From positions 382,636 to 446,635 of the forward strand of contig JAXMBL010000009.1 in assembly GCA_046349915.1 (NCBI GenBank): 64,000 nucleotides of DNA, in the 5' to 3' direction. A program made the translations under genes and the position numbers. Shown here in pieces: positions 17,778-26,653 of this stretch (position 1 is its first letter; each line of letters opens with the position of its first letter). The DNA comes from CAIXSC01 sp046349915 (GTDB taxonomy: Bacteria > Planctomycetota > Planctomycetia > Pirellulales > Pirellulaceae). Under the pieces are notes generated by a model, which did not search any database, was not told the origin of the DNA, and saw nothing but the letters and a program-made list of their open reading frames with translations.

Positions 17778-19754
17778 ATGGACATTTTGAGTGAACTGCG
17801 ATCGCGATTCCGCGACACTTTGTCGAATTGGACAGCCGACACCACCTCCTTGCTCGATATGATCCGCCCCGCGCAGGATGCTCAGTTTGGCGATTACCAG
17901 GCCAACTGCGCGATGCCGCTCGCCAAGCAACTTGGCAAACCCCCGCGCGAATTGGCCGCGCAGTTGGTCGCTCAAACACGGCTCGATGATCTCTGCCATC
18001 CTCCCGAAGTAGCCGGCCCTGGCTTCATCAATCTCAAGTTGTTGGACCCTGTGCTCGAACGAGCCGCCACGGAGGCGATCAGCGACCCTTTCCTGGGAGT
18101 CCCCCGCCCTGCTCAACCTCGCACCTATATCGTCGACTTCTCGGCGCCTAATGTCGCCAAGCCCATGCATGTGGGCCACATTCGCTCGACCGTCATCGGC
18201 GATGCCCTGTGCCGACTCCTGCGTTTTCGCGGCCACACCGTAGTCAGCGACAACCATCTGGGCGACTGGGGTACTCAGTTCGGCATGGTGATCTATGGCT
18301 ACAAACACTTCGTCAATAAGGCCGCGTACGCCGAGCAACCGGTCGCGGAACTCTCACGCCTCTACCGCCTAGTCAACAACCTGGTCGATTATCACGATCA
18401 ACGAGCCCAGCGACCTCGCTTGGAGCAAGCGGTCGCCGAGCGAGCCGCCGCCCTTGAACGACTCGCCGCTCAACCTGTTCCCACCGAGAAAGGCGCCGAC
18501 AAAAAGCACGCCGCCGCGGTGAAGAAAGCGGAACGCCAGTTGGTGGAAGCTCGCGATTCGCAGGCCGCCGCCGAGGCCAAGATTCGAGCGATCGACAACG
18601 ACCCTGTGATGTCGACCTTCGCGCAAGCTCATCCCGACATCGGCGCCGCGGTGCTCGCCGAGACCGCTCAACTTCATGCGGGCAACGCCGAGAATCAGCG
18701 ATTGTGGGACGAATTCCTACCGCTCTGCCGACAAGAAATTCACCGCATCTATTCTCGACTCGACGTCTCCTTCGACGAGGAACTTGGCGAGAGCTTCTAC
18801 CACGATCAACTGCCCGAGGTGGTGACGGAGTTTGAATCGTTGGGACTGGCGCGGGAGAGCGACGGGGCGGTGTGCGTTTTCTTGGAGGGATTCGAGACCC
18901 CCATGATCATTCGCAAGCGGGACGGTGCGTTCCTTTACGCGACCACCGACCTCGCCACGATCCGCTACCGGATCAATCGCTGGCATCCCGACGCCATCTT
19001 GTATGTGGTCGACCATCGTCAGGGCGAGCACTTCGACAAACTGTTCGCCGCCGCTCGACTGTGGGGAAAAGGTCAAGTCGAATTGAGCCACATCGCATTC
19101 GGCACCGTATTGGGAAATGACGGCAAGCCGTTCAAGACACGCGCGGGGGACACCGTTGGGCTTGAAGGCCTGCTCGACGAAGGTGTTCGCAAGGCGCTCG
19201 CGGTTGTCTGCGAGAACGATGACCGTAAACCCGAGGGCCCCGAGTTTACGCAGGAGCAGCGACAGAAGATCGCGGACGTGGTAGGCATCGCCGCTCTCAA
19301 GTACGCCGACTTATCGCAAAACCGCACTAGCGACTACGAGTTCAGCTACGACAAAATGTTGGCGCTCGATGGAAACACGGCTGCCTACATGCAGTATTCC
19401 TATGCGCGAGTCCAGGGGATTTTCCGCAAGGGCAATATCGATCCCGCGGCATTGGTCGCGCATCCAGACTCGCGGTTGCATTTGGTGGAACCAGCGGAAC
19501 GAGCCCTCGCCCTAGCGTTGGCCCGCTTCCCCGAAGCACTCGCCGACGCCTTGGCTGATTACCGTCCCAACCTGATGACCGTCTACTTGTACGAGGTCAC
19601 TCGCCGCTTCAGCGCTTTCTTCGAAGCGTGTCCCGTGCTGAAGGCCGACACGGATCAGGTCAAGCGTTCGCGCCTGCTGCTGTGCGCACTCACCGCCAAA
19701 GTGGTCCGCCAAGGCCTGCAATTGCTCGGCATCCAAGTCGTGGACCGGATGTAG
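17778..19754 (+). CDS. argS: Arginyl-tRNA synthetase
   Basis: A 658-residue class I synthetase that charges tRNA-Arg. The N-terminal Arg-S domain precedes the catalytic core, with FSAPNVAKPMHVGHIRSTVIGD (HIGH motif as HVGH), NHLGDWGTQFG, and YVVDHRQGEHFDKLF. The anticodon-binding DALR domain at the C-terminus ends in QLLGIQVVDRM. KMSK is degenerate, as in many ArgRS. A charged helical insertion of about 75 residues (about 210-285, RAAALERLAAQPVPTEKGAD onward) makes it longer than most ArgRS proteins. Start ATG at 17778 directly after GAGAAACGAAGAACGCC. Confidence 0.95.
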   Translation: MDILSELRSRFRDTLSNWTADTTSLLDMIRPAQDAQFGDYQANCAMPLAKQLGKPPRELAAQLVAQTRLDDLCHPPEVAGPGFINLKLLDPVLERAATEAISDPFLGVPRPAQPRTYIVDFSAPNVAKPMHVGHIRSTVIGDALCRLLRFRGHTVVSDNHLGDWGTQFGMVIYGYKHFVNKAAYAEQPVAELSRLYRLVNNLVDYHDQRAQRPRLEQAVAERAAALERLAAQPVPTEKGADKKHAAAVKKAERQLVEARDSQAAAEAKIRAIDNDPVMSTFAQAHPDIGAAVLAETAQLHAGNAENQRLWDEFLPLCRQEIHRIYSRLDVSFDEELGESFYHDQLPEVVTEFESLGLARESDGAVCVFLEGFETPMIIRKRDGAFLYATTDLATIRYRINRWHPDAILYVVDHRQGEHFDKLFAAARLWGKGQVELSHIAFGTVLGNDGKPFKTRAGDTVGLEGLLDEGVRKALAVVCENDDRKPEGPEFTQEQRQKIADVVGIAALKYADLSQNRTSDYEFSYDKMLALDGNTAAYMQYSYARVQGIFRKGNIDPAALVAHPDSRLHLVEPAERALALALARFPEALADALADYRPNLMTVYLYEVTRRFSAFFEACPVLKADTDQVKRSRLLLCALTAKVVRQGLQLLGIQVVDRM

Positions 19755-20368
19755 GGCAGCCCGACGAGAGGAATTAGCATCAGTCCTACTCGCGAGGTGG
19801 TGAAACCGATTTCCCAACTACTCCCAAACGTCTATGACCTTCGAGTAACGTTGGACATGTAGAATGTCCAAGTTCAACGTGACGGCGTATGGCCCAGGAT
19901 GTTAGACCTGACGTCTCTCGATCCTACTGATCAACCATCAGCTTCGCCACAGGACTGCCGTGCCTGCGATTATGCCTGACGCAGTCGCGTTCGGTAGCGA
20001 GTCGGCTGGCAATTGTAGTGATTAGCATGCTGCTCTCCGCTGCCATCAGCAGCTTCTTGTTGTCTCGCTTTCCTGCCTCTTCATCCATGGTGGACAACCT
20101 TGCGTTTGTCTCCGCTTTCCACCCCACTCTTACGACATGCACTATCGCGGCATTGTGTACCGGGCGATTGTGCGGCTTCACCATTGGCTCGGGACATGAA
20201 GAGTGCTTTAGTTCAGCGAAACGATGCGTCTAGGGTAGCGGGAAAAGACCTCGTTCATCTCCGCTTCTAATTCCAGAAAACAGCCTAGCTATCGTTCGAG
20301 CCGTGGGCTTCCAGGTAGGCAGGAGCGCCATCAGTTCGGCGGAGAATTGCCCCGAGCGTCAACCTTCA
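19755..20368. other. 614-bp spacer, no gene identified
   Basis: It separates convergent argS and the acetyltransferase. Short open frames exist on both strands (for example 86 codons, minus strand, 19924-20184), but none has a convincing ribosome site or recognisable protein. No strong hairpin or repeat was seen. Confidence 0.5.
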
Positions 20369-20836
20369 TCAAGCGCCGCCGTTCACTGGGTCGATATCAA
20401 ACTGCAGGACGGGCGATTTCGAGCCGAATTTGGCGTACATGCGAAGGGCCGGGTCATCGCCTTTGTCCGCTTGCACGAAGACCAGGTAGATGTCGCGGCG
20501 TTGAGCTAGTCGACAGAGTTCATCGAGCAACGCGGTCGCGATCCCCTGCCGCCGATAGGCCTCCTCGACCGCCAGATCGTACAAGTAGAACTCGCACCTT
20601 TCTTGCTCGAACTTCGGCAGAACATAGCCCGCAAGTCCGCCGATCACCTCGCCATCCTGCGCGAGGGCCGCGATCACAACAAACGAGTTGCTGTTGAGCA
20701 ATTGCCGCAGATACTCGTCGGTGGGCTGGCGACTCGAATAAGTCTCTCGCTCCTCGAATGCTCGACCGAACAGATGGAGCAATTGCCGCATGGGCCGCAC
20801 ATCGGCGGGACCCAGCAGTTGGATTTCGCGGTACAT
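20369..20836 (-). CDS. GNAT acetyltransferase resembling AAC(3)-I
   Basis: A 155-residue GNAT-fold enzyme that transfers acetyl from acetyl-CoA. It follows the aminoglycoside 3-N-acetyltransferase type I pattern along its length: RQLLHLFGRAFEERETY, GEVIGGLAGYVLPKFEQER, FYLYDLAVEEAYRRQGIATALL (the CoA loop R-x-x-G-I/A), VFVQADKGDDPALRMYAKFG and a final FDIDP. Whether it acts on aminoglycosides or on a housekeeping substrate cannot be told. The ATG at 20836 is used because the open frame upstream runs through a repeat palindrome. Confidence 0.8.
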   Translation of the reverse strand: MYREIQLLGPADVRPMRQLLHLFGRAFEERETYSSRQPTDEYLRQLLNSNSFVVIAALAQDGEVIGGLAGYVLPKFEQERCEFYLYDLAVEEAYRRQGIATALLDELCRLAQRRDIYLVFVQADKGDDPALRMYAKFGSKSPVLQFDIDPVNGGA

Positions 20837-20862
20837 ACCGATCACTCGGCGAGAGGCTAATC

Positions 20863-20881
20863 GACGGACTAGAAGTCCGTC
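20863..20881. repeat. Dispersed 19-bp palindrome (family P19)
   Basis: GACGGACTAGAAGTCCGTC, perfect 8-bp stem. It lies between the acetyltransferase start and the regulator gene, in the leader of the acetyltransferase. Confidence 0.8.
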
Positions 20882-20962
20882 GTACATCGTTTCTCGATAC
20901 GACAAGGCTCGAGCTTTCGCCTACGTTAGCAAACGAGCCCGCTTGCCGGCCAGTCCCCCCAC

Positions 20963-21829
20963 TTACTTGGCCATCTTCCGTAGCGACAGCGCGAATTGCT
21001 CCAACTGCCGGACCGTGTCGCAGAATGACGCGTATTGAATTCGCTGTCGGACATCTGCGGTCAGAGCTTGTCCGCCCACCACGATCGCGACATCGTGCTC
21101 GCGAGCCGTGTCAAACAGACGAGCATATCCGTCCAGAAACTCGTCGAGGTCGTTAATGTGCGAGATACTCAACCAAAGTACTCGCGGGCGATTCGTCCGC
21201 ACGGCGGCCGCAAACGACTCGAAAGGGATAGACGCCCCCAGGGATACGGCCGACCACCCCGCCTCCCTCAGGACGAGTTCCACCATTGCGTTGGGGATCA
21301 GATACTGATCGCCGCTTGGAGTTCCGCCCAGCGCGATGAGGCGAGGGTCCATGCCCGACTGGTTGTCGCGGAACGCGTGCAGGATATGCAGCATGATCTC
21401 GCACGCACGCCGCTCTTGATACACTTCAGCCTGCTGGTGCGACCAACGTTCCCCAATCTCCCGAAACGCCGCCGCCACCACCTCATCGCAAATCGCGCTC
21501 AACGCATGCTTGGCCATGTAAAGGTCGAACACGATCCGCCGACACAGCGGCTCGTCGCCTTCCAGCAGCGAACTGGTCAACATCTGGCGTGAACGGATCA
21601 AGCACCGTTCGGTCGCCTCGCGCACCGGGGGCAGACCTAGCGCCTCGGGGCTGACCACCTGCATGTCCCCCTCACGCACGAACCGCAGCACGTCCGACAG
21701 CGCAAGGCGACGGTGCCCGCCACCCGTCCGCACGGTGCTGATGAGGCCTTGATCGCACCAACGTTTCAGCGATGACTCGCTTACGCCAAGTGCCTGCGCG
21801 ACTTGTTTTGGGGACAAAAGTTCCTTCAT
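20963..21829 (-). CDS. MerR-type regulator with CarH-like cobalamin-binding domain lacking the B12 histidines
   Basis: A 288-residue regulator. A MerR/excisionase-type DNA-binding domain is at 1-55 (LSPKQVAQALGVSESSLKRW, TGGGHRRLALSDVLRF), a four-helix B12-binding_2-like domain at about 75-155, and a Rossmann B12-binding-like domain at 160-288. This is the layout of CarH/LitR light-responsive repressors. Key cobalamin residues are replaced. The family motif W-x9-E-H is W129...E139-R140, the residue after W129 is Ser instead of His, and the D-x-H-x-x-G lower-ligand motif reads D174-Q-Y176-L-I-P. B12-based light sensing is therefore unlikely. It is divergent from the lipid operon, and 9-bp repeats lie in both promoter regions. 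Confidence 0.85.
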   Translation of the reverse strand: MKELLSPKQVAQALGVSESSLKRWCDQGLISTVRTGGGHRRLALSDVLRFVREGDMQVVSPEALGLPPVREATERCLIRSRQMLTSSLLEGDEPLCRRIVFDLYMAKHALSAICDEVVAAAFREIGERWSHQQAEVYQERRACEIMLHILHAFRDNQSGMDPRLIALGGTPSGDQYLIPNAMVELVLREAGWSAVSLGASIPFESFAAAVRTNRPRVLWLSISHINDLDEFLDGYARLFDTAREHDVAIVVGGQALTADVRQRIQYASFCDTVRQLEQFALSLRKMAK

Positions 21830-21853
21830 GCGGGCAAGTCTGGCTAAACGAAG

Positions 21854-21873
21854 GTTTTGAATGATTTGAACGA
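21854..21873 (-). promoter_or_regulatory. Candidate operator A (two 9-bp direct repeats) before the MerR-type gene
   Basis: TTTGAATGA followed directly by TTTGAACGA, at about 21856-21873, 27-44 bp upstream of the regulator start. On the minus strand a TATGAT (21879-21874) could be the -10 of the regulator promoter, placing the repeats at the transcription start, as expected for autoregulation. The same repeats occur at sites B and C. Confidence 0.5.
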
Positions 21874-21979
21874 ATCATAGCACGCAACATTTCAATCGAC
21901 CACTGGCACTTATCGGCATTTCTTCCCTGAATAAACCCACCATCTCCAGCGACCCCGCCCTCCCTAACCGCCACCAATA

Positions 21980-22012
21980 TTTGGACGATTTGAATGTTTT
22001 GACCGATTGACG
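21980..22012 (+). promoter_or_regulatory. Candidate operator B (three and a half 9-bp direct repeats) before the lipid operon
   Basis: TTTGGACGA, TTTGAATGT and TTTGACCGA run head to tail from 21980 to 22006, with a partial fourth (TTGACG) that is also the -35 of the promoter entry below. Direct-repeat operators are used by CarH-type MerR proteins; the 9-bp period here is shorter than the 11 bp I recall for a studied CarH. Confidence 0.55.
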
Positions 22013-22035
22013 CTACTGATTTTCCGCGCTATAGA
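22007..22035 (+). promoter_or_regulatory. Sigma-70-type promoter of the lipid-modification operon
   Basis: TTGACG (22007-22012) and TATAGA (22030-22035) with a 17-bp spacer. Transcription would start near 22042, leaving a leader of about 85 bases before the ATG at 22128. The -35 hexamer is overlapped by operator B, so a repressor bound there would block RNA polymerase. Confidence 0.6.
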
Positions 22036-22127
22036 CTCCCAGACAGCCGTTGCGGACGCCCGAATTGCGGCCGTTTCGCTACCCATTCAGCCGCTCGGCG
22101 GCTCTAGTCCCCAGGGAGATCCCACCC

Positions 22128-23099
22128 ATGCCAGCTACCACCGTGAGACCCGAGAGCGGCGAATTCCAGGCTCAACCGACTCCTGCCGATAGCTCCAATG
22201 GCGCTCGTACAGTCCTGGTCACTGGCGCTTCGGGACTCGTGGGACAAGCCCTCCTGCCGCGACTCGAAGCCGCCGGCTACCGCACCCGAGCCATGCGGCG
22301 AGGCCGTTGCACGGGGAGCGACATCTGCTGGTCGCCTGACACCGGGGTGGCCGACAAATCACAGCTCGAGGGGGCGGGCGCCGTGGTCCATCTGGCGGGC
22401 GAGAACATCGCAGCCGGGCGGTGGAATGCGGCCAAGAAACAGCGAATTCGGGACAGCCGAGTCCAAGGGACTCAGCGGTTGTGCGAATCTCTGGCTGCCC
22501 TCAAATCGCCTCCCCAGACCTTGATCTGCGCTTCGGCCACTGGCTTTTACGGCAACCGCGGCACGGAAGAACTGACGGAAGATTCCCCCGCGGGCTCGGG
22601 TTTTCTCTCGGACGTCTGCGTCGAATGGGAGCGAGCCGCTCGACCGGCGGTCGAACGCGGAATTCGAGTGGTGCATTTGCGGATCGGCGTGATACTCACG
22701 CCCGCGGGCGGCGCCCTCCAGAAGATGCTGCTCCCGTTCAAACTGGGAGTCGGCGGCGTTGTGGGCTCGGGCAGCCAGTATTGGAGCTGGGTGTCGCTGG
22801 ACGATGTTGTCGGCGCTATCGCACACTGCTTGGCTCACGACGAAATCAGCGGACCGGTGAATGCGGTCGCTCCTAGCCCAGTCACCAACCGAGAATTCAC
22901 GAAAGCACTTGGCAAGGCCCTTCATCGCCCCACGATCTTTCCGATGCCCGCGTTCGCCGCTCGGCTGGCTCTAGGCGAGATGTCGGACGCGCTGCTGATG
23001 GCGAGCACTCGAGTGCTCCCGACGAAGCTGGAAGCCAGCGGCTATCACTTCCGCCATGCCGACCTGTCGTCCGCGTTCCACGACATGCTTGGCAAGTAG
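22128..23099 (+). CDS. TIGR01777-family NAD(P)-binding oxidoreductase (SDR epimerase-like)
   Basis: A 323-residue extended short-chain dehydrogenase of the YfcH/SULA type. The Rossmann motif is VTGASGLVGQALL; VVHLAGENIAAGRW, SATGFYGNRG, GSQYWSWVSLDDVV and a C-terminal DUF1731-like region follow. The reaction is unknown for the family. First gene of an operon. The ATG at 22128 follows AGGGAGA, and about 19 residues precede the conserved domain. The next gene starts 91 bp downstream. The same family is found beside LitR/CarH-type regulators and cfa genes in other bacteria, which supports a role in lipid modification or stress response. Confidence 0.87.
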   Translation: MPATTVRPESGEFQAQPTPADSSNGARTVLVTGASGLVGQALLPRLEAAGYRTRAMRRGRCTGSDICWSPDTGVADKSQLEGAGAVVHLAGENIAAGRWNAAKKQRIRDSRVQGTQRLCESLAALKSPPQTLICASATGFYGNRGTEELTEDSPAGSGFLSDVCVEWERAARPAVERGIRVVHLRIGVILTPAGGALQKMLLPFKLGVGGVVGSGSQYWSWVSLDDVVGAIAHCLAHDEISGPVNAVAPSPVTNREFTKALGKALHRPTIFPMPAFAARLALGEMSDALLMASTRVLPTKLEASGYHFRHADLSSAFHDMLGK

Positions 23100-23189
23100 C
23101 CCTGCTCGTCCCCTGGAATCGCTAGACTGATCCCACAGCCTCTGTACTTGCTTCTCGGTCACTCCACTCACGCCCAGCCGGAAGATTGC

Positions 23190-24464
23190 ATGAAGATTGC
23201 CATCGTGGGAAGCGGAATCTCGGGGCTGGTCGCAGCCCACAAACTGCGACGCAACCACGAAATTACCGTTTTCGAGTCGAGTGATCGCATCGGCGGACAC
23301 ACCAACACGGTATTGGCCGAGTGGCAAGGCGAGTCGCATTGGATCGACACAGGCTTTATCGTTTTCAACGATTGGACTTATCCCAACTTCATCGCCTTGC
23401 TGGACGAATTGAAAGTCGAGTCACAACCGACATCCATGAGTTTCAGCGTGCGTTGCGACCGCACGGGCTTGGAATACAACGGCACCTCGCTGAACGGCGT
23501 CTTCGCTCAACGACGCAACTTGATGCGTCCCAGCTTCCTGAGAATGATCCGCGACATTCTGCGATTCAATCGCGAAGCTCCCGCCGCTCTCAAACAACGT
23601 GGCGACGAAGTAACGCTTGGCGATTATCTTCAAGCCGAAGGATACTCGCCCCAATTCTCCGACCAATATCTGCTCCCCATGGGCGCCGCCATCTGGTCAT
23701 GTCCGCCAGGAACATTCGCTGAATTCCCTCTGCGGTTCATCGTCGAGTTCTATCAGAATCATGGTTTGTTGAGCGTGTCGAATCGGCCCACATGGCGAGT
23801 GATCACGGGTGGTTCTCGCAGCTACGTCGAAGCTCTCACCAAACCCTTCCTCGACCGCTTCCGTCTCAACTCGCCAGTGGCGAGCGTCGAGCGAACCGCG
23901 GAGGCCGCGACCGTCGTCACTCGCGACGGGCAGCGCGAATCGTTCGACCATGTCGTGCTGGCCTGCCACAGCGATCAGGCTTTGCAGATGTTGGCCCAAC
24001 CGACCGCGGTCGAACGCGAGGTGCTGGAAGCCATCCCCTACGGTCGCAACACGGCCGTGCTGCACACCGACACGACGTTGTTGCCGCGCTCGAAGCGCGC
24101 CTGGGCCAGTTGGAACTACCAAGTGCGAGAAGAGGGAGCGACAGGAGCAGACCGCTCTACAGTCACCTACAACATGAACATGCTCCAGCACCTGCGGTCG
24201 CGACACACTTATTGCGTCTCGCTGAATTGCGACGAATGGATCGATTCCGCCAAAGTCATTCGACGCTTTGTGTATCATCACCCGGTCTTCACGACTCGCC
24301 GCGCCGCCGCTCAACGACGCCACGCTGAGTTGCTCGATGCCAATCGCACCTCGTTTTGCGGCGCGTATTGGGGCGCGGGGTTTCACGAGGACGGAGTGAA
24401 GAGCGCGCTGGCTGTTTGCAACGCTTTGGAAGCGCGGCGTCATCCGCGGACATTGACCGCATAA
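23190..24464 (+). CDS. FAD-dependent oxidoreductase (COG2907, amine-oxidase-like)
   Basis: A 424-residue flavoprotein. The dinucleotide-binding motif IVGSGISGLVAAHKL is at residues 4-18, followed by FESSDRIGGHTNTV and HWIDTGFIVFNDWTYPNF. WRVITGGSRSYVEAL lies mid-protein and CGAYWGAGFHEDGV near the end, as in COG2907 proteins. Such enzymes sit next to DUF1365 and cfa genes. In Rhodobacter a related flavoprotein takes part in furan fatty acid synthesis, desaturating a methylated acyl chain, so a similar oxidation of a methylated or cyclopropane lipid is plausible here. ATG at 23190; the frame is open to 23148. Confidence 0.88.
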   Translation: MKIAIVGSGISGLVAAHKLRRNHEITVFESSDRIGGHTNTVLAEWQGESHWIDTGFIVFNDWTYPNFIALLDELKVESQPTSMSFSVRCDRTGLEYNGTSLNGVFAQRRNLMRPSFLRMIRDILRFNREAPAALKQRGDEVTLGDYLQAEGYSPQFSDQYLLPMGAAIWSCPPGTFAEFPLRFIVEFYQNHGLLSVSNRPTWRVITGGSRSYVEALTKPFLDRFRLNSPVASVERTAEAATVVTRDGQRESFDHVVLACHSDQALQMLAQPTAVEREVLEAIPYGRNTAVLHTDTTLLPRSKRAWASWNYQVREEGATGADRSTVTYNMNMLQHLRSRHTYCVSLNCDEWIDSAKVIRRFVYHHPVFTTRRAAAQRRHAELLDANRTSFCGAYWGAGFHEDGVKSALAVCNALEARRHPRTLTA

Positions 24465-24491
24465 GTTCCTTCGACCAGGATACGCCGCCTC

Positions 24492-25271
24492 ATGCATAGT
24501 TGCCTCTACGAAGGAACCGTTCGGCATCGCAGGTACTCGCCTCGCGAGCATTCGTTTTCATATCCGTTGTTCCTCGTCTACCTGGATCTCGACGAACTCG
24601 ACACCGTCTTTCGCGGTCGCTGGTTCTGGTCGACTCGCCGTCCCACGCTCGCTTGGTTCCGTCGCGAAGATCATCTCGGCCCCAGCAGTCAACCTTTGTC
24701 GGAAGCCGTACGCGATGTTGTCGAGCGCGAGGGAGCTCCACGGCCCCTCGGCCCGATCCGCCTGCTGACTCACTTGCGTTATGGCGGCATCGCGATGAAC
24801 CCGGTCAGTTTCTTTTATTGCTACGACGTGGATGGCGAGACGTTGCTGGCCATCGTCGCCGAAGTGAACAATACGCCTTGGGGCGAACGTCACTGCTACG
24901 TGCTGCGAGCGGCGACAGCGGACCTACGGACGACGACCGCTCCACTCACCTTTCAGCATCCGAAGGATTTCCACGTTTCGCCCTTCATGGACATGAACAT
25001 GGATTACCACTGGCGAATCACTCGGCCGAGCGAATCGCTGGCGGTCCATATTCAGAACGAACGCATTGGTCAGAAGCTATTCGATGCAACGTTGGTGCTG
25101 AAACGCCGACCGATCAACGGTCCACAACTGGCTCGCGTATTGATCGAGTATCCACTGCTGACATTACGAGTGTTGGTCGCCATCTATTGGCAAGCCTGGC
25201 GACTCTGGCTCAAGAAGATTCCTTTTGTTCCACATCCCCAAACTCAGCGACCCCTGGAATCGCTCTCATGA
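24492..25271 (+). CDS. DUF1365 family protein
   Basis: A 259-residue protein of the DUF1365 (COG3496) family, opening with HSCLYEGTVRHRRYSPREHSF. Conserved LLTHLRYGGIAMNPVSFFYC, VAEVNNTPWGERHCYVL and FHVSPFMDMNMDYHWRI follow. The biochemical role of the family is not established; it accompanies cyclopropane-fatty-acid-synthase-like genes in many bacteria. A C-terminal hydrophobic helix (LTLRVLVAIYWQAWRLWL) may touch the membrane. It starts 27 bp after the flavoprotein and overlaps the next gene by 4 bp (ATGA), indicating translational coupling. Confidence 0.9.
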   Translation: MHSCLYEGTVRHRRYSPREHSFSYPLFLVYLDLDELDTVFRGRWFWSTRRPTLAWFRREDHLGPSSQPLSEAVRDVVEREGAPRPLGPIRLLTHLRYGGIAMNPVSFFYCYDVDGETLLAIVAEVNNTPWGERHCYVLRAATADLRTTTAPLTFQHPKDFHVSPFMDMNMDYHWRITRPSESLAVHIQNERIGQKLFDATLVLKRRPINGPQLARVLIEYPLLTLRVLVAIYWQAWRLWLKKIPFVPHPQTQRPLESLS

Positions 25272-26653
25272 TTTCTCCGTCCCCCACTCGTTCGCATCCG
25301 CTGCTTGAAGTTCCAGCTCGTTGCGCCCCATTGTCGACGATCGACCGCCTGGCTCGCGGAGCGCTAGCTCGAACTCTCACGCGACTCGGCGGCGGGCGTC
25401 TGCAAGTGACCGACGCCGACGGAAGCCAGGAGTTTGGCGGCAGTCCGTTGACTGACGGCCCCGACTTCGAGACCGCTTGCCCCATGAACGCCGCAATCGT
25501 CGTTCACGATCCGGCGTTCTACCGACATGCGGTGGCAGGCGGGAATCTGGCGATCGCCGAGTCGTATTTTCGGGGCGAGTGGTCGTGTTCCGACCTCACC
25601 TCGCTCTTCCGATTGTTTACTCGCAACATCCAGCTTTCCGACTCGATGGATCGCGGCATCAATCGGCTGTTGCAATGGCCCGCTCGCATTTATCACGCAT
25701 TGCGAGCCAACACGTTGAGTGGATCGCGACGGAACATTCATCGCCACTACGACCTGGGCAACGACTTTTTCGCCCTGATGCTCGACGAAACCATGGCGTA
25801 TTCGAGCGGCATTTATGCCAACGGCGCGACTTCGTTGTACGAGGCGTCGGTCGAGAAGATGGATCGACTTTGTCGCAAACTCGATCTGCGTCCCGGCGAC
25901 CAATTGCTGGAGATCGGCACAGGCTGGGGAGGACTCGCCATCCATGCCGCTCAACACTACGGCTGCCACGTGACGACGACGACCATTTCGCTCGAGCAGC
26001 ATCGTGAAGCGGCCGAGCGAGTCGAGCGAGCCGGCGTCGCGGACCGTGTGACGCTCTTACTTAGCGATTACCGCGAGCTCGAACAAGAGTTGAGGGGGCG
26101 ATTCGACAAGGTGGTTTCGGTCGAGATGATTGAAGCCGTGGGTCACAAGTATCTGCCCGCGTTCTTCGGCCATGTTTCGCGTCTACTTCGACCCGAAGGG
26201 ACCGTGGCCATTCAAGCCATCGTGATGGGCGAGCAGCGGCACGCTCAGTATCTTCGATCGGTGGACTTCATCCAGCGATACGTGTTCCCAGGCGGCTGCC
26301 TCCCGTCTGTGGGAAGTTTGGTGGAAGCGAGCGGCCGCGGGTCGGATTTGCGGATGGTCCATCTGGAGGATTTCGCCGAGCACTATGCTCGCACGTTGTT
26401 TGATTGGCGCCAGCGTTTCGTCGATCGTCTGGACGACGTCCAGCGACTCGGCTACCCCACTCGTTTCGTCCGACTGTGGAATTACTACTTGAGCTACTGC
26501 GAGGCGGGATTCGCTGAGCGGTATCTCAGCGTCGCTCACCTGCAGTTCGACAAGCCGGGCTGTGACCGAGATCCACTAGAATTGACTCGCAGCGCCGCCG
26601 ACCAAACGTTCGTTGCTTCGTCTCGACGCCAACCGCAAGGGAGTCGCTCATGA
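25268..26653 (+). CDS. cfa: Cyclopropane-fatty-acid-phospholipid synthase family methyltransferase
   Basis: A 461-residue SAM-dependent enzyme of the CFA synthase type, which adds a methylene across the double bond of phospholipid acyl chains or C-methylates them. An N-terminal lipid-binding region (AIVVHDPAFYRHAVAGGNLAIAESYFRGEWS) precedes the catalytic domain, with HRHYDLGNDFFALMLDETMAYSSGIY, the SAM motif LEIGTGWGGLAIHAA, VSVEMIEAVGHKYLPAFF and IQAIVMGEQRHAQY. The catalytic Glu and the aromatic residues typical of the family are present. It is joined to neighbours by ATGA overlaps on both sides. The frame is open far upstream, but that part overlaps DUF1365 and is not real. Confidence 0.9.
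   Translation: MISPSPTRSHPLLEVPARCAPLSTIDRLARGALARTLTRLGGGRLQVTDADGSQEFGGSPLTDGPDFETACPMNAAIVVHDPAFYRHAVAGGNLAIAESYFRGEWSCSDLTSLFRLFTRNIQLSDSMDRGINRLLQWPARIYHALRANTLSGSRRNIHRHYDLGNDFFALMLDETMAYSSGIYANGATSLYEASVEKMDRLCRKLDLRPGDQLLEIGTGWGGLAIHAAQHYGCHVTTTTISLEQHREAAERVERAGVADRVTLLLSDYRELEQELRGRFDKVVSVEMIEAVGHKYLPAFFGHVSRLLRPEGTVAIQAIVMGEQRHAQYLRSVDFIQRYVFPGGCLPSVGSLVEASGRGSDLRMVHLEDFAEHYARTLFDWRQRFVDRLDDVQRLGYPTRFVRLWNYYLSYCEAGFAERYLSVAHLQFDKPGCDRDPLELTRSAADQTFVASSRRQPQGSRS

Noticed and set aside
19924..20184. 86-codon minus-strand frame in the argS-acetyltransferase spacer
   Set aside because: No ribosome site, unusual composition, no recognisable motif; kept only as spacer.
21830..22127. Cobalamin riboswitch in the regulator/operon spacer
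   Set aside because: No B12-box-like sequence or conserved stem arrangement found; the region is explained by direct repeats and a promoter.
24500..25267. N-terminal extension of the cfa frame (about 256 codons)
   Set aside because: It overlaps DUF1365 in another frame; the real cfa start is the ATGA overlap at 25268.
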